The position numbers were made by a program, and so were the translations under genes. Below the pieces are notes generated by a model. It was not told the DNA's origin. It made no database searches and worked only from the letters and a program-made list of their open reading frames with translations. Shown here piece after piece: positions 45,531 to 57,932 of a stretch of 64,000 nucleotides of DNA. The first letter of the stretch is position 1. The number at the start of each line of letters is the position of its first letter. Source of the stretch: Takakia lepidozioides (taxonomy: Eukaryota; Streptophyta; Takakiopsida; Takakiales; Takakiaceae); assembly GCA_030704615.1 (NCBI GenBank), contig CM060732.1, positions 62,973,053 through 63,037,052 on the forward strand, read 5' to 3'.

Positions 45531-45730
45531 CAGAAAGTGAGACATGTCCACATGTTCTCCCTCAGCTACATAAGTGGGTCGCAGGAACACAACCACACTT
45601 GTGTGTAGAATTGAGAGCTGCTTTGCACATTCGTCATCTTTTTTTGTGTCACCTTTCAGACCTCAGACTTGTATGTGCCTTCAATCTACCTTGTATCTGC
45701 CTTGCACTTCTTTCATTCCACTTCCTTACA

Positions 45731-46459
45731 ATGTCGGATGTGTTGCTTGAATCAGCTTCCTCCTGGTTGCAAGTGCAGCCTGAAGTCGATGAAGGCACAA
45801 TGAGGGAGCTCTTGGGTGACCTCAATGGCATCGTGGGGTCCCGCATTCAAATCTTGGAAGCCTTGGTGGACTGGTCACAACCAACAGCAGGGGATATAAT
45901 TCTTAGGGGTCATGAATCCGCTGCAAGAGTGGGATGGTGTGGCTTCTACGACGAGAGCACGGCTGCTGCAAAAGAACCTAACACGCTGGTCCTCAGGTCC
46001 AGATTCTTGTGTGCACCAAACAAGGAGTGGGGACCAGTGGCTTTGGGCTGGACCCTGCTCAAGAAAACGAATGTTTCCATAAACTCATTGTAGTGGCTAG
46101 ATGGTGCTTGGGACTCCATCAAGATGATTGATGCACTTCCATCCCCCATACAATGGTTGATTCAGAGGAGAGCTTCACCATCAAGACCATGGACAACCGC
46201 AGGTGATATCTGTGTTACTCTAGAGGGCAACACTATGCATGTAATGTTTGCTTCCGTTATGCACATGCCCAAAAACACCTCTTCTGTGTTTTTGCGAGTG
46301 TTGCCTAAGTGGGGGATGAATCACTTTCAGCATTCCATTCACTTTTTTCGGTGGGATGTCCGTGTGGATGTGTGGAAGGAGAGAATGGTGAGAATAGAGA
46401 CAAATGTGCCTACGTATGATTGGAATTTCAAGGAGGTAGACTGGTTAGAGATTTATTGA
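45731..46459 (+). pseudogene. MULE-internal ORF of unknown function, one in-frame TAG
   Basis: A frame from ATG 45731 (MSDVLLESASSWLQ) runs to TAG at 46091-46093, and the same frame continues to 46459 with WLDGAWDSIKMIDALP, GDICVTLEGN and VFLRVLPKWG. Staying open in one frame for about 240 codons with a single stop suggests a recently decayed gene. I recognise no domain. It lies just downstream of the transposase in the same orientation and may be an accessory gene or captured host sequence. Confidence 0.5.
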
Positions 46460-47678
46460 ATGAGTGGTGCCTGGCCTGTTCGAGCATGGTGCCATTGTCC
46501 ATTCCATCTTGGGAGAAGGCCGGCAGGTGGTATTCGTGAGGTACTGCAGGTGATTGCATGTGCCTTCTGCAGGATTCTTTGTAATCCACTTTTGTCTTTT
46601 ATAAAATACTCCCTTCCCCTGTTGTCGCACACAGTCTCCCTGTTTCAATTTGCATAGTCTTTGCATTGGGTTTCTTGTGTTTGTGTACTGGGTATACATG
46701 GATCCATGTGCAGATCTGAATTGCTCTGAATGACATATGCCAATTCCTGACATTGAGGTGACGGACCTCTTCTACAAATCCTTTGTTGTGCCATCTTCAA
46801 TTTGTACTTTATCAATCCACAATTATGATAGTATACATCATCGTAAAGATATAGTTTTACAATTGGCATGGTATGGTATGGTATTTGGAAACCACTCTTT
46901 GTTTGGAAACCAATTAGCAGATGATATGACATATGAACGATGGTACCAGCCCAAAGCCATGTTCAATTACAAGTTTATGACATTGCAATGGTCCCCAAAA
47001 TGTATCAGGTTTGTTACATACCACAGTGGGCCTACAACAAAACTTTCATACCAGTCTGCTGCACATTATGGAGGATTGTTGTTTAGGCACATACTGGTAT
47101 ACCATGATGACCACAGTACCAACTGGTATGAACCCAAATGATGCCAACACCAGCTGATGTGAGGTATTTCCAATGATGTCATTTCGAAGCCATAAAAATA
47201 GCGATTATGAACAGTGTTAACAAATAAACTACACTCGAAGAAGTTAACATACATAACTACAAGTATGTGGTCACATGTGCCCACGCATTATTTATAGAAC
47301 TCAAATGGAGAGGAGAGAAAATGGACACCACCTTCCTTTGGTATATGGCCAAGTATTCTACCAAATGATAGGAAGTGCTCTTGTATGCCCTCCCAGTGCA
47401 TGTATTACCACGCCATGGTTTTGAATTCTCAACTGTATTACATGTGATATTGGCGGGAAATGGAGCCCAGGCGGGTTGTGGCCTGAGGTTTTGCCTTTGT
47501 TGTGACCTTTCACATGTCCTCCTCCTCTTCTTGTGTTTTTTTTTTCCCGCTGTACCAGACATCCTCCTCCTCGTCCCCTTGTAGCCTTGGTTGCACATTT
47601 GTGTTGCAGACGTTCTGTACTTCGTGTTGTGTTTTCGTGCTGTGTTTTCGTCAGTGGATTGTCCTCCCTCTCATTGCT

Positions 47679-48423
47679 ATGGCTTACACCTCCGCCGCCA
47701 CCGCTTCGCAGTTGAAGGTGTGTGTACAAGATGCCCGAGACATATCCGAATCTCTCCCGCATTCTTCCACAGGTACACACACTCTTGTTTCTAGCATTGT
47801 TTTTTGTGCGGGGATGCTGAAGCACGTCTTGCTTGAGGGCGTAATCATAATGTACAAGGCCAATGCCCCAAAAACATATGGGCTGCAGTATGTAACAATG
47901 GGCATCCCTGTAGGCATATGGGATGTACTTGCCATGGCAGCGGAGGACAACAATTACCGTCTAGACAACACAGCGAAGGCTCGCAAATCCGGGGACCATG
48001 TGTGGATGGAGGTGAATATTCGGAGTGAGGAGAACATCTTTTGGATGGTGGAGGCTGATGTGTCCGGGGCGCTGGTAAAGATTGCAGTGTTGGATCTGAG
48101 GAAGTGCCTGCAAACTACAAGGAGCAGCATCATCGTGAAGGGCAAATTCACAATGCGGTTCAAGAAGCAATACATTGCTTCAAAAGGCCTAGACAGTGTA
48201 CCTTGGTCACTGGGCATCACCGCAACTGAGGCTTTCCTTTTGTGATGTCGATGAGGTAGTAGACAACCTCGTTGCCCTTAGGGTGAGCCCATGTTTGTTT
48301 GCCTTGCTGAAACCCAATATGGAAGTTCTTCTGAAGTTATGGATTGACAGGGCCTGTCCACCATTTACCCACGCTCACATGTCTTTGCTCATGCTTCTAG
48401 AGAGCATTTCCTGTGGACAGTAG
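47679..48423 (+). pseudogene. MULE-internal ORF of unknown function, one frameshift
   Basis: From ATG 47679 (MAYTSAATASQLKVCVQDAR) the frame is open to 48245. Near 48235 homologous-looking sequence moves by one base to a frame that continues to 48423 (FCDVDEVVDNLVALRVSP, then PPFTHAHMSLLMLLESI). Together they give about 248 codons. The protein looks globular and has no motif I can name. It follows the ORF at 45731 in the same orientation. Confidence 0.5.
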
Positions 48424-48793
48424 CTTCAGCCCCTGACGATGTGTATTAGAATACCCACTGTTGCAGTGAATGACTTCATACAATGCAGGGATGTCCTTAT
48501 TTTTGTTGATGTCTGAAATACAACAAGTGCGTGGACGATTTGTGTATGTTGCATCGTGTTAAGTCCATTGCACATAATGGCCTGTGACGATTTACGAATA
48601 TGAACAGACGCAAACACAAAAGGACACATTGTAACCTTCATGTCATACATGGTGCCTCAACATATCCTTGTGCATGATGGGGCTTCAGATTACTTGGGAT
48701 GCATGTGAGACATTTGGGGTAGGGTGGTAGTGGGCGTCCCTCATAGTGATGCTACTCTTATCCTCGCTCATCATACAGTGAACCCCTTATTGC

Positions 48794-49255
48794 ATGGCAC
48801 TTGAACATGATGGAGACGAGGAATTTAATCCTTGGGACGTGAATGAAAGGCAATGTGCATTGGAAATGGGGGTTGGAGAGACATGTGTCTTGGAATACGT
48901 TGCGCAAAGCCCCTCCTGGTATGGTCCAGAGACACTTGCACGTCGGGTGTACGTGCATAGGCGGTGGGCTGGTTTTTTCGAGAAGAACGATGTTGCATGG
49001 GAATTCATCATAAGACCCCATGCACGCTGCACTGTATGCATGTATCACTACGGAAATCCTAATGGCAGTCATCGGGGACCTTACGATACATTGATCTACC
49101 ATTGTGCAACATATCACAGGTGTTGGAGGGTGGAGCACAAAACTCTGGCATGCATTATATTTAATATCCTAACAGAAGATGACATTCGAGCGGTCTATCC
49201 GTTTATACCATCAATGGACTATGCATATGAGTACGACTGGATTGTCAATGGGTAG
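48794..49255 (+). CDS. MULE-internal ORF of unknown function, intact, 153 codons
   Basis: The frame begins MALEHDGDEEFNPWDVNERQ and ends IVNG at the stop 49253-49255. The central part is rich in cysteine, histidine and tyrosine (HARCTVCMYHYGNPNG, then YHCATYHRCW), which might bind a metal, but it fits no family I know. It is the only uninterrupted longer frame within the element. Confidence 0.45.
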   Translation: MALEHDGDEEFNPWDVNERQCALEMGVGETCVLEYVAQSPSWYGPETLARRVYVHRRWAGFFEKNDVAWEFIIRPHARCTVCMYHYGNPNGSHRGPYDTLIYHCATYHRCWRVEHKTLACIIFNILTEDDIRAVYPFIPSMDYAYEYDWIVNG

Positions 49256-49408
49256 TTCTTATATGCATGTTCACAGGGTGCATACAATGTGAACTACAAT
49301 GACTCAAAAGACAATGCAGGAAAACATTGTTCTGTTGTTTGCTTCGGTAAAGAACCACATGAAGAACTTTTGAGCACAAGCACATCATTGTAGACATGTG
49401 AGGATAGT

Positions 49409-49759
49409 GTGTATAATGAAATTAAGCATTGCAAAGACAGTGTAGAACATTCATTTCATTTTGCTGCGACAACTGTACCGAGTTCTAGTCCTAGGCTGCG
49501 AAAGGTGGGTAGCATGGACAGGAGGTTGCACAGACTGTTCAGGAAGCCTGACATGTGGTGGTCGTGCGTATTGGAGGCCATGTCCTTATGCACCCTCCAA
49601 TTCTGCCATAGGATGGTGAGGTGCATGGGAGTGTGCACAAAGGACCTAAACGCTCTCACTCTGTCACCTTTACCAATCCCATTGCCACCCATACCACTCC
49701 ACCTGCCAGTGCATACCTTCCTCCGCTATGTGAATTTCCATCCACCGATAAATAAGTAG
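49409..49759 (+). CDS. Possible small MULE-internal ORF
   Basis: A 116-codon frame, with GSMDRRLHRLFRKPDMWW and a proline-rich segment near the C-terminus. There is no known domain. It could be chance, but it continues the row of same-strand frames in the element. Confidence 0.25.
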   Translation: MYNEIKHCKDSVEHSFHFAATTVPSSSPRLRKVGSMDRRLHRLFRKPDMWWSCVLEAMSLCTLQFCHRMVRCMGVCTKDLNALTLSPLPIPLPPIPLHLPVHTFLRYVNFHPPINK

Positions 49760-50034
49760 TTCCAGCCCTCTGGAAAAAAACATTGTCCAGGTCAGCATTT
49801 GCATTCGTTGCACATGCACATGTTTTTTTGGCCCATACAGTGATACTGTTATGCAGATTGTGCTGTTATGATAATGTGATGTGTTCGTGGATGCGCAGAA
49901 TTCATGTGGCGATGGAAAACGTGATGTGAGTTCAACGCCCGTGCACCCTTCTTTATCATAAATCTTATGGTATACCTTCAATCATGTTTGAAACTGCAGT
50001 GTGCTTATTGTCCATCTTGACATGCTCTGTGGGG

Positions 50035-50742
50035 TCACGTAAATTCCACCTCCCTGCATCTGATTTGTTGCATTAAAGCCTGCAATGACTGTACCGCGCG
50101 GTCTTGGTCGTCTTTCTGTCTATCCACAAGGTCTGCCACAGAGTCCAGCACCTCCGTTGTAGCTTGCTCGTATGGTGCCATGGAACCATACAGAAAGTAT
50201 CCAATGTTAAGGAAATTATTGGCTGCATTTCTAATGGCCACGTGACCCTTGGTTGTGTCCAGAAGTTGGTGGAGGAGGTCGCGCAACAAAGAGTTCCTTG
50301 GTGTGGACAGGGGAGTGGTCTTCTGAATGTGACGCATCCAAATGAGATACAACACCCGCATGAACTCCGGTGTTTTCGGAGGTGGTGTTGTGTTTTGACT
50401 TCCTGCCAAAATGGCCATAGACATGTGGGCTTCCTCCCGCGAACGTGTAAACATATTATTAGAGAGCTCTGGGATGTCACCCGCCTTGATAATTTGGAAA
50501 AGAGGGGACCAGCCCCATTTACTCTCATGTATTTCGTCATTGATCTATCTGTCCCATTTATTTGTGCCAGCCTCCACAAACTGAGTTCTTCTACTCTCCA
50601 ACGCAGCCTGAGCAACAACCTCCTTCAGCTCACACTCCATGATGGCAGCCCTGTACTTGTGATATTTGACAACATCATTGCACTCAGCGTATTGAGCTGC
50701 ATGGTCAGGAGTAAAACTAGGACGTATTGAAAAGCACGCCAA
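50035..50742 (-). pseudogene. Minus-strand MULE-internal ORF of unknown function, one in-frame TAG
   Basis: The frame from 50742 (MACFSIRPSFTPDHAAQYAE) to a TAG at 50545-50547 continues in the same register through INDEIHESKWGWSPLFQIIK to the stop at 50035-50037. This gives about 235 codons with one nonsense codon. The C-terminal half is helical and charged (DLVDRQKDDQDRAVQSLQAL). I recognise no family. It is the only large frame running against the transposase. Confidence 0.5.
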
Positions 50743-51788
50743 TGTCTTGCAAAGAAGTGCCTCCTCCTGCGGTGGTGCATCATGCTGCTACCACACCATG
50801 ACAGAGAAATGTAGTGACATTAGAACAGACCCTGAAATAATGAAGGTCATGGATACGAAAGCAATCCAAACATAGACATTACGATGCATGAGAACAAAAC
50901 CCATGCAAAACAATGTTTTCGAATTCAAATGCATATAAGAGAACATGGTGTTGCAGATCCTGAGTTGTAAATGAGAATATGCACACCTGCCAATGCATGG
51001 TGAAGAAAATTCCACGGGCTTCAGCTACATGTAATACATGTGCCTCCAAGAGGAACAACCTTACAATAAAGATGCTAGAATACAAATTTGCATGAGAACA
51101 TGACCATTCCACATACTTAAATGCGTGCTCACAGATGGACAAATAAACATGGAGAGACAAAGCAAATGAAAAGGAAAGCGTTTTGGTATACGTACACTTC
51201 TTTCCGAATCGTGTTGCACAGGATCCAAGCGCTACTTACATGAAAAAAACGGGCGAAGGGTGTGTAACCAAAGCAAATGACTACCATGAAATAGGAAAGA
51301 CTGACGCTGTTGAGAACCTCCTCCGAAAGCGCTTTCCTGCGGGGCATATTTCACTCAACTTGCCACAACGTTCACTCATCTACACATGATGTTTCCAGAG
51401 CAGGCAATACGGCACCGATATAGACGGTGGCACGCTTCATGCGATGTGGTTGCTGAGAGACGATCCCTCGCATACGAAGTGTCGCCTTCACCGTCTGTGT
51501 AAGCACCTCACAATCACTTCCGCAAAGCACGATCATGTCCTAATCTGTATGCAATTATGAACAATGCATATATGAGCAGATATGCATACATGTGAGATGA
51601 TGCATGCATGTATGACAACCTTCACATATGGATGCATGCGTGGTGGTAATATAGTTGATGTAAAACCGTTTCATGTATTACTTTGGTGACCGCATAGGGG
51701 GCAGGGGAGGGGGCCGGGCGGGGGGAGACAGGAAGCCCAATTGCGGCGACGTGGCCCTCCCCTCACCCCTTTGCATGGCGGCGTTGCA

Positions 51789-51839
51789 CACCCGCCCAGG
51801 GAGCATTCAACTCCCGGGCCTTTTGTATCACTTGGCATA
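51789..51839 (-). repeat. Right TIR of the MULE
   Basis: Inverted partner of 42553-42603, with two mismatches. Confidence 0.9.
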
Positions 51840-51848
51840 ATGCACCAT

Positions 51849-52307
51849 TCCGCCATACACGAGTGAGAGGGAAGAGATGAAACAGCTTATCAATGTGGGT
51901 TCGGCCCCAGTCACGTCGTTCCACTTTTTAATCCATACTGCTACACTCAATGATCTGCCTCTCCCACCATATCTGAAGAAGTGAGATTTTATCATTCTCT
52001 TTCCTTTGATAATTGGATTGCACTAAAAAGCCAGGGAAAATCTAACGCCACCAGGCTAAACATGAAGAGATGCGGCCCAGAGAACGCCAGCCACCCACGG
52101 CATGCTAATTAAGAAAGCTGACGGACAGGTCCACCAGAGGCTTTGACGCTTTGACCTTGTCCACGTCGAAACAGTAATGTAATCGACCTGACTTTGACAC
52201 TGAGCAATAGCCCAACTGCCTACCTTCCTTCTAATCATATATAGGCTGGAGAACCTACACACCAGACAAGGAGCTTGAACGAGCAGAATATGAAAGCGGC
52301 AGAAAGC
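51849..52307. other. No gene seen
   Basis: Right flank of the MULE; only short chance frames. Confidence 0.4.
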
Positions 52308-52880
52308 CTACATAACTTCAACCTCCACTGAACGCTTGTGATGAGCCTTGACTTTGGCATCTATCCAAGACTCAAGTTCGTCTTGTTCGTGGCGTTCTAC
52401 CAGAGGAGCTCCCAAACTAGGTGCATGAGATCCCCAGTAGCTGGGAAGGCACTCCGCCCAGAGAACACGATTCTGTCTTGTCACAAATGCAGTGTGTGTA
52501 GAGTGTAGGCTCCTGCAGTGTAGGCCTTCCTGGCTAGCACGATCAGCTCCAGTTCCCAAGGTAGAAGTGCAGAGCTGGATGACAGTATTACTTTTTGCCC
52601 TCATGCTCATGATGAATGTCAGTGTTGTTGAAGGAGACAGTAAGTGCATCTTCTGCTCACGCTCAGATCGATGATTGATCCACCAACCTGAGTAGATGGA
52701 GGTGGTAAATTCACCTTCAATGCTTTCCGGGCTCGTGACAAATACAGAGGGGCTTGTTTTGTCTCTTCTTTGATTGACGCAGTCGACATTCGAGGGAGGC
52801 ATTGAAATTTGAGACCCCTGAGAAACGTTTATTAGCGAGTTGCGGAAATAATTTCGGCGGCTATCTTTGTCAACAATCAA
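52308..52880 (-). CDS. Hypothetical ORF, 190 codons
   Basis: A single uninterrupted minus-strand frame, long for non-coding DNA of this composition. The C-terminal part (LWAECLPSYWGSHAPSLGAP, then DELESWIDAKVKAHHKRS) looks protein-like: aromatic residues followed by a charged helix. I do not recognise a family and see no upstream exon with confidence. A second minus-strand frame at 52870-53148 overlaps its start and might be an upstream exon. Confidence 0.3.
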   Translation of the reverse strand: MIVDKDSRRNYFRNSLINVSQGSQISMPPSNVDCVNQRRDKTSPSVFVTSPESIEGEFTTSIYSGWWINHRSEREQKMHLLSPSTTLTFIMSMRAKSNTVIQLCTSTLGTGADRASQEGLHCRSLHSTHTAFVTRQNRVLWAECLPSYWGSHAPSLGAPLVERHEQDELESWIDAKVKAHHKRSVEVEVM

Positions 52881-53148
52881 TAGCTAACAGAACATTTTTA
52901 CCTTCCCGGCCCCCGCTGACCGAATCTCTCTTTTGTAGCGTTTCCTTTAGTGTTCTTTGCTGATTCTCTGGACGGTCCTTCAGGTTGAAGTTTTGAACAC
53001 ATATTTCGGAAGTCGTGTACAAAACCTGACCTTTAATATGGAACTTCATAGAATCCTGATGACCACGAATTCGTGAACCATGCTGTAGAACAGCAGGAGT
53101 CACTAAAAACAGAGATGCAGTATGGTCCTGAAATAGGTCGGAGGCCAA

Positions 53149-56100
53149 AGACGCAAAAAACCTGCCTAGGCCTAGCCGGCAGGGGCGTACAGAAAAGACC
53201 TTTAAAAGCGAGAGATTTCCGAACGAGTACCTATCTAGGACATGGAGGCCCCCCAGTAGAGGGGAGAGAAAGGGGTCCCCTCAACTGATCAATTTCCACG
53301 CGATCTTTGCTTACGAATATAATAAGAGGACATCAGAAACTGGAGAGTGATCTGTGTTTTGAACACTACTGTGGTCTTGATTGCAAACTCCTGAAGTCAA
53401 GCGCTGCCGAGCATGTATAGTATTGCAGAGTATTGCTATTTCACGCGGTTGGAGCCCCATCACAGTCAAGCACTATCTACCAAGTGTGGCTGGCCCCCTG
53501 AGTGCAAACCCACCAAGGACCAAACGACGGGCCAAAACATTCCCAGTTTTTGGCTTTTCCCTTCGGACAGAGAAGAGCCGCCAACTAGGAACGAGGAAAA
53601 GATAATCTCACCTGGCAGGCCATGGAGGTTTCTCTACGTATTAGATCTTGATTTTTTTCCAAAAATTGTAATCAACTGATAGCAAAGGCTAAGATGAAGA
53701 AGGCTCTTGCCAAAGCAGTGAACCGGAAAGGGATAAGTATAGAGACCTGTTGAATAGAATGGAATTGTTACATAGCCAATTTTCGTGACACCAAGTGGGA
53801 GTTGCCTATACGGAATGGAGTGAGACTTCCTTTGCTGTCCAATGTCACTCTGGTGTCACTCCAGCTATTAGTGTATCTGTGTGGTGATGTGACCCTCCTC
53901 CATCGCACTCCAATTGTGTCACTGTCGAGAGAGGGTGGGGAAGATTTGACAGGCCAGACCTTGCTCTTAGAGATGGCATGCTTGCATTAAGTTCCTACAT
54001 GCCTGCTATTGTTCTCTATATTAATATAGGGCAGGTGCTAAATCGGAACTGCTAAGCTTTTCTCATATTAGTATTAAAGAGAAATCTGGAGGCTGGCACG
54101 GGTCTAGATGAATACCCGGGCCGGGCCCGCATTCTCTGTGTGTGCTGGATGTAAAGACTCTCTCTGCAGGTTCTCTCTCACAAGGATCAATGATATCAGA
54201 TATGATACACACTAACGATCCGGTTGCAAGCTATTCTTGCACATATTTCTGACCAAAGAAAAATCACATAAACTGCATGTGCCCTTAAAAGTGTAGCTTG
54301 TTAAAAATTAGCCAACTTAGATACCCATTGTTTTCACGGAGTGCTTTCTGGGTGGAAGGGTGGTGAGATAAGGTTGCAGAGGCAGATAAGAGGATTTGTA
54401 GTTCCACATGCCAGCCCTAAGACATTATGATTCCTGTGAGTCGTGCTCAGATAGCATCATCCGTAACTGGGTCCAAAGGATTGTCCAGTTTCTATCCATC
54501 TTTGTGCATAATCTCCAGGTGAATGTGTTTTGCAACAGACAAAAGCTGGTTCGCATTTTCTAAGCCATTGATGATTACTGTTTGGGGACACTAATAGAGA
54601 ACTAGTCAGATGTGTGGAAATGGAGTTTTTATCTCCAATATAGCAGATCATGACGCTTACGTGATGTTTGCTGTCTCAGCTTTCCAGTGGCCAGGTGTGT
54701 TGCAAGCTATGTGGCATCAAATGCTAATGGCTTTTCTCACACCTAAAAGCTGCAACGGGGCTGCAACATAACGGAGTGCTCATTCTGTCTCATTGGGAAC
54801 TACTTGACCAATGGATTTCGGGGGATCCTCAGTTTTGGCTTCCCACACGGCTTTTCTCCAGCACTTGATGATCAATGTTTGGCTCTAGAATCTTTCCCGT
54901 TAAAGTAAAGAACCCACCTCATGAGTTATGCACAATGCAAGTAGGAAGACAACAATGCCCAATGTCAGCAGAAATACTGGCTGTACTTCAATTTGGACTG
55001 GATATGGTATGGGAGAGGGAGACGTGCCCACAAGCTCGCATGCAAGACTTTCAGTGCCAATATAAGACAGAAGGAATTCAGGGGGTCACTCTGGCGTTTA
55101 TTTTTTTTCGATCTTAAAATAAGCGACGACTTAGGTTTTTTACATGCAGAGGTGCGCATTCTTTAGCATGCGTTCAGGCCTGCATTAAGCCTGACATGGC
55201 TGCTACCTGGTGCGGCCGGCCCCTTAGAGGCCTGAACATTCTATTGTTTTCAAGTTCAAAGGCCAATGGGAGATCGATCTATCTTGGCCCATAATGTAAA
55301 GTGCCCCTTACATTGCGCCACTATGGCTGGGCCAGCTGGTATCAGCTTGCAGCTGAAAATCTGTTCCGAGTAAGAGCTGGAGATGACGACCCAGGGAATT
55401 TCGACATCATCGATGAGTGCCCACTTGTCCACTTGACACATTAGAAAGATATGATCGGGCTGAATCAAAGCTCAACTATAAAATTGGCAGATTTGGTATA
55501 CCTATATTTGTCCACACGATGGAAGTTCGTCATTCTTCCTGCAGGGTTGTCAGGGCATTTACAGCTGATCCGGCTGTTTATAACGGCCCTGAGTCCTGAC
55601 TCAAGATAAGGCGAACAGAAACTAAGCAAAAACCACCCAATATGCAACCTTCGCCGTGAAAGAATAAGGATTATCTATGACAAAACTGTGAACTGCAGGG
55701 CGTAGTCTCTAACTTACTGTTGATTCTATGGAAAGGGGCGGAAAGGTCCCCAGATCGAAAACAATAGATCTGAACATGTAATATTCCTCCTACTCTCAGT
55801 CTAAAATCTGTCTAAAAGTGGTCAATTCTGCCAACCTGGGCTGAGGGCCCACATTCAACCAGTAATCCCTTACGTATCATGTGAAGGATCACGTGAAGGA
55901 TAGCTCGACAGTTGGGGAATGCACAGATGTTCGTCCATGGCGGTTTGTGTGACACGTAAATAACGGTGAGGTCTGCAGTCATCCTCCTCCTACCAGTTAT
56001 CCAAGAGATAGCTTGGAATGTCTAAGATTCTGCTGTGAGTCAGGTCTATGAACCATCAGAATATGGGGGACCAACGAGCTTGGTTAAGTCCACGAGGGTG

Positions 56101-57422
56101 CCCTTGGTCCCTCACTGGATGATGAAGTAGCAGCCTGCGGTAAGTGTCTGAGTTGGAAAAAGGACTGCATGAGTACGTTTGATTCTGGAGCATTCAAGGT
56201 CTTTGGCAGTCCACGGCCCAGGCTCTCTGTCTAGAGTCGGTGCGGTCCACAGGATGGGATTTGAAGGGCGGACCCACCTTTCAGGTTGAAGGGCATAATG
56301 TAAGATTCCCTTTCAGTGAAGCGTGAGTTAAAAAGTACTATTTGTATTTACAGGTTGCTTTTTGGATTGCCCTTCACGTGACCCTCTATCATGGATTTCA
56401 CACGAAACCACAAGTGATACTCTGGCTTAATCCAACCCGTACAAGGCGAAGATTGATGCACAAGAAGAACATGGATTCTTAAACAAAGGCGCATCTGAAC
56501 TCGATAAGCGCAAGCTGGCTGCTATACAGTTCTGGAGGTTTTAGTTCATGTCTGCTCTCTCTCGCCGCCGGGGCAATCAACGTTTGCAACACGGTTGCTT
56601 TCGGTTGTTTGATGTTTAGTTTTCGCTTGTATCTGAAGTCATGTGGGCTCGTTACTCGGCTTGTATTCTGCTATCTCAGCTCTCATCTCTCTTTGTTGAC
56701 TACAGGTGGCCCCCTCGGCTGTACCATTGGTCTGTTTTCTAGTCTAGTTTTAGAGTGGCCATATCCCATGGGATGACGGTACACCGTTTGGGCTTCCCCA
56801 CGGTTATCTTTTCCTTGGTCTTTACCCAGAGGGAAAACAGAAGATTTGTGCCCTTGTCCAATATTTCAAAAACCCTACATCCAAGAGGGGCACAGAACGA
56901 AATGGGGTAGTTTGTAAATTGCACACATGGGTGCTTTGAACGGCCCATAAGAATGCATCCCTTTTGCTGCAATGGTATCTGTGTGATCGAATCTACCCAC
57001 CTTTTTTGGAAGGGCTGTCATTCAGATTATCAATAATTGAAGGTCCAAAGGGGGTTTCGAAGGGCAATCTGTCCTTCAAACCTAATCCCACATAGTAGAC
57101 CTGAAATCGACTTCTAACTAGACTTTGTCTGTTTCTGTGAAGGGCGTACGTGGTCTCCTCCATACATCCATCCTCACCTCCTCCTCTCCACATAGTTTGG
57201 ATGCTTAAACGCGCGTCTCACCACAACAAAGATACAGACCTGTACTGTAAAAGCATTTCTGGGAACCGTCTCGCAATCCAGATAGGGATGTATATGACCT
57301 GTCGCCTTTTAGATACTGATACAGCCATGCTGTCGGGTCACTATAGTTCGAGCTCTCGGGCGTGTATCCGCATCGTTCTCATCACGCACATTACACAGTG
57401 TCAAAAGCGTCGATTCTGATGA
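53149..57422. other. Long intergenic stretch, nothing recognised
   Basis: About 4.3 kb of mixed composition. I looked on both strands for transposon ends, domains and tRNA promoter boxes and found none I can defend. The segment near 56540-56750 is T-rich and resembles a 3' UTR, but no gene ends there. Confidence 0.4.
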
Positions 57423-57932
57423 ATGATCGGCTGCTGCAACCCCAAATTAGTAACCGAAAGCTTTTGTCACTATCGATACTGTGGAACTCAAAGTACCGAG
57501 TTCTGTAATCCAATGACAGGTAAGTTGAGCTTACTGGCAAGCCTCCCGACCATGACCACCACAACCATACTCTTTTACGCCAACCCCATAGCCCCTCATC
57601 AGAATTTGCAGTTGGAGGTCAGAGTTTTATCGTGTTTTGGCACAGATTTGTCTCACACCAGCACGAAGGAAATTTATGCAACTGTGACTATCATCCAGGT
57701 CTCAACTTCTTGTCGCTACGTACGTCTTCTAGAAAGCAATAACTGTTGCCAAGGGAAGTACGACTGTCGACAAACACTGAGGGAGGCTGTACAATGTACA
57801 TATGGCTCAGATTCCAACTTCGAAAAGCAACCAAAAATACAGCACCTTATAGACCTGATAATTGATTCATCAACCGACTCTGCACACGGTAGCCCCATTC
57901 AACGAACTAATTTCAAGTCAGTAGGTAGGTAA
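57423..57932 (+). other. Open frame of 169 codons without recognisable domain
   Basis: The frame is uninterrupted but has irregular composition (many Thr, Ser, Cys) and no motif. It may be chance. Confidence 0.2.

Larger units (their letters stand above)
42553..51839 (+). mobile_element. MULE (Mutator-like element), 9.3 kb, multiple ORFs
   Basis: The 51-bp terminal inverted repeats at 42553-42603 and 51789-51839 differ at only two positions (start GCCAAGTRATA, core GGCCCGGGAGTTGAATGCTC), and GC-rich sequence continues inside both. Flanking 9-mers ATGCTGCAC (42544-42552) and ATAATGCAC (51840-51848) agree at 7 of 9 positions, consistent with an old 9-bp MULE target duplication. Inside are a decayed SWIM-type MULE transposase (43294-45530), further plus-strand ORFs (45731-46459, 47679-48423, 48794-49255 and possibly 49409-49759) and a minus-strand ORF (50035-50742). 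The conserved ends combined with broken transposase suggest movement by a related active element. Confidence 0.85.
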
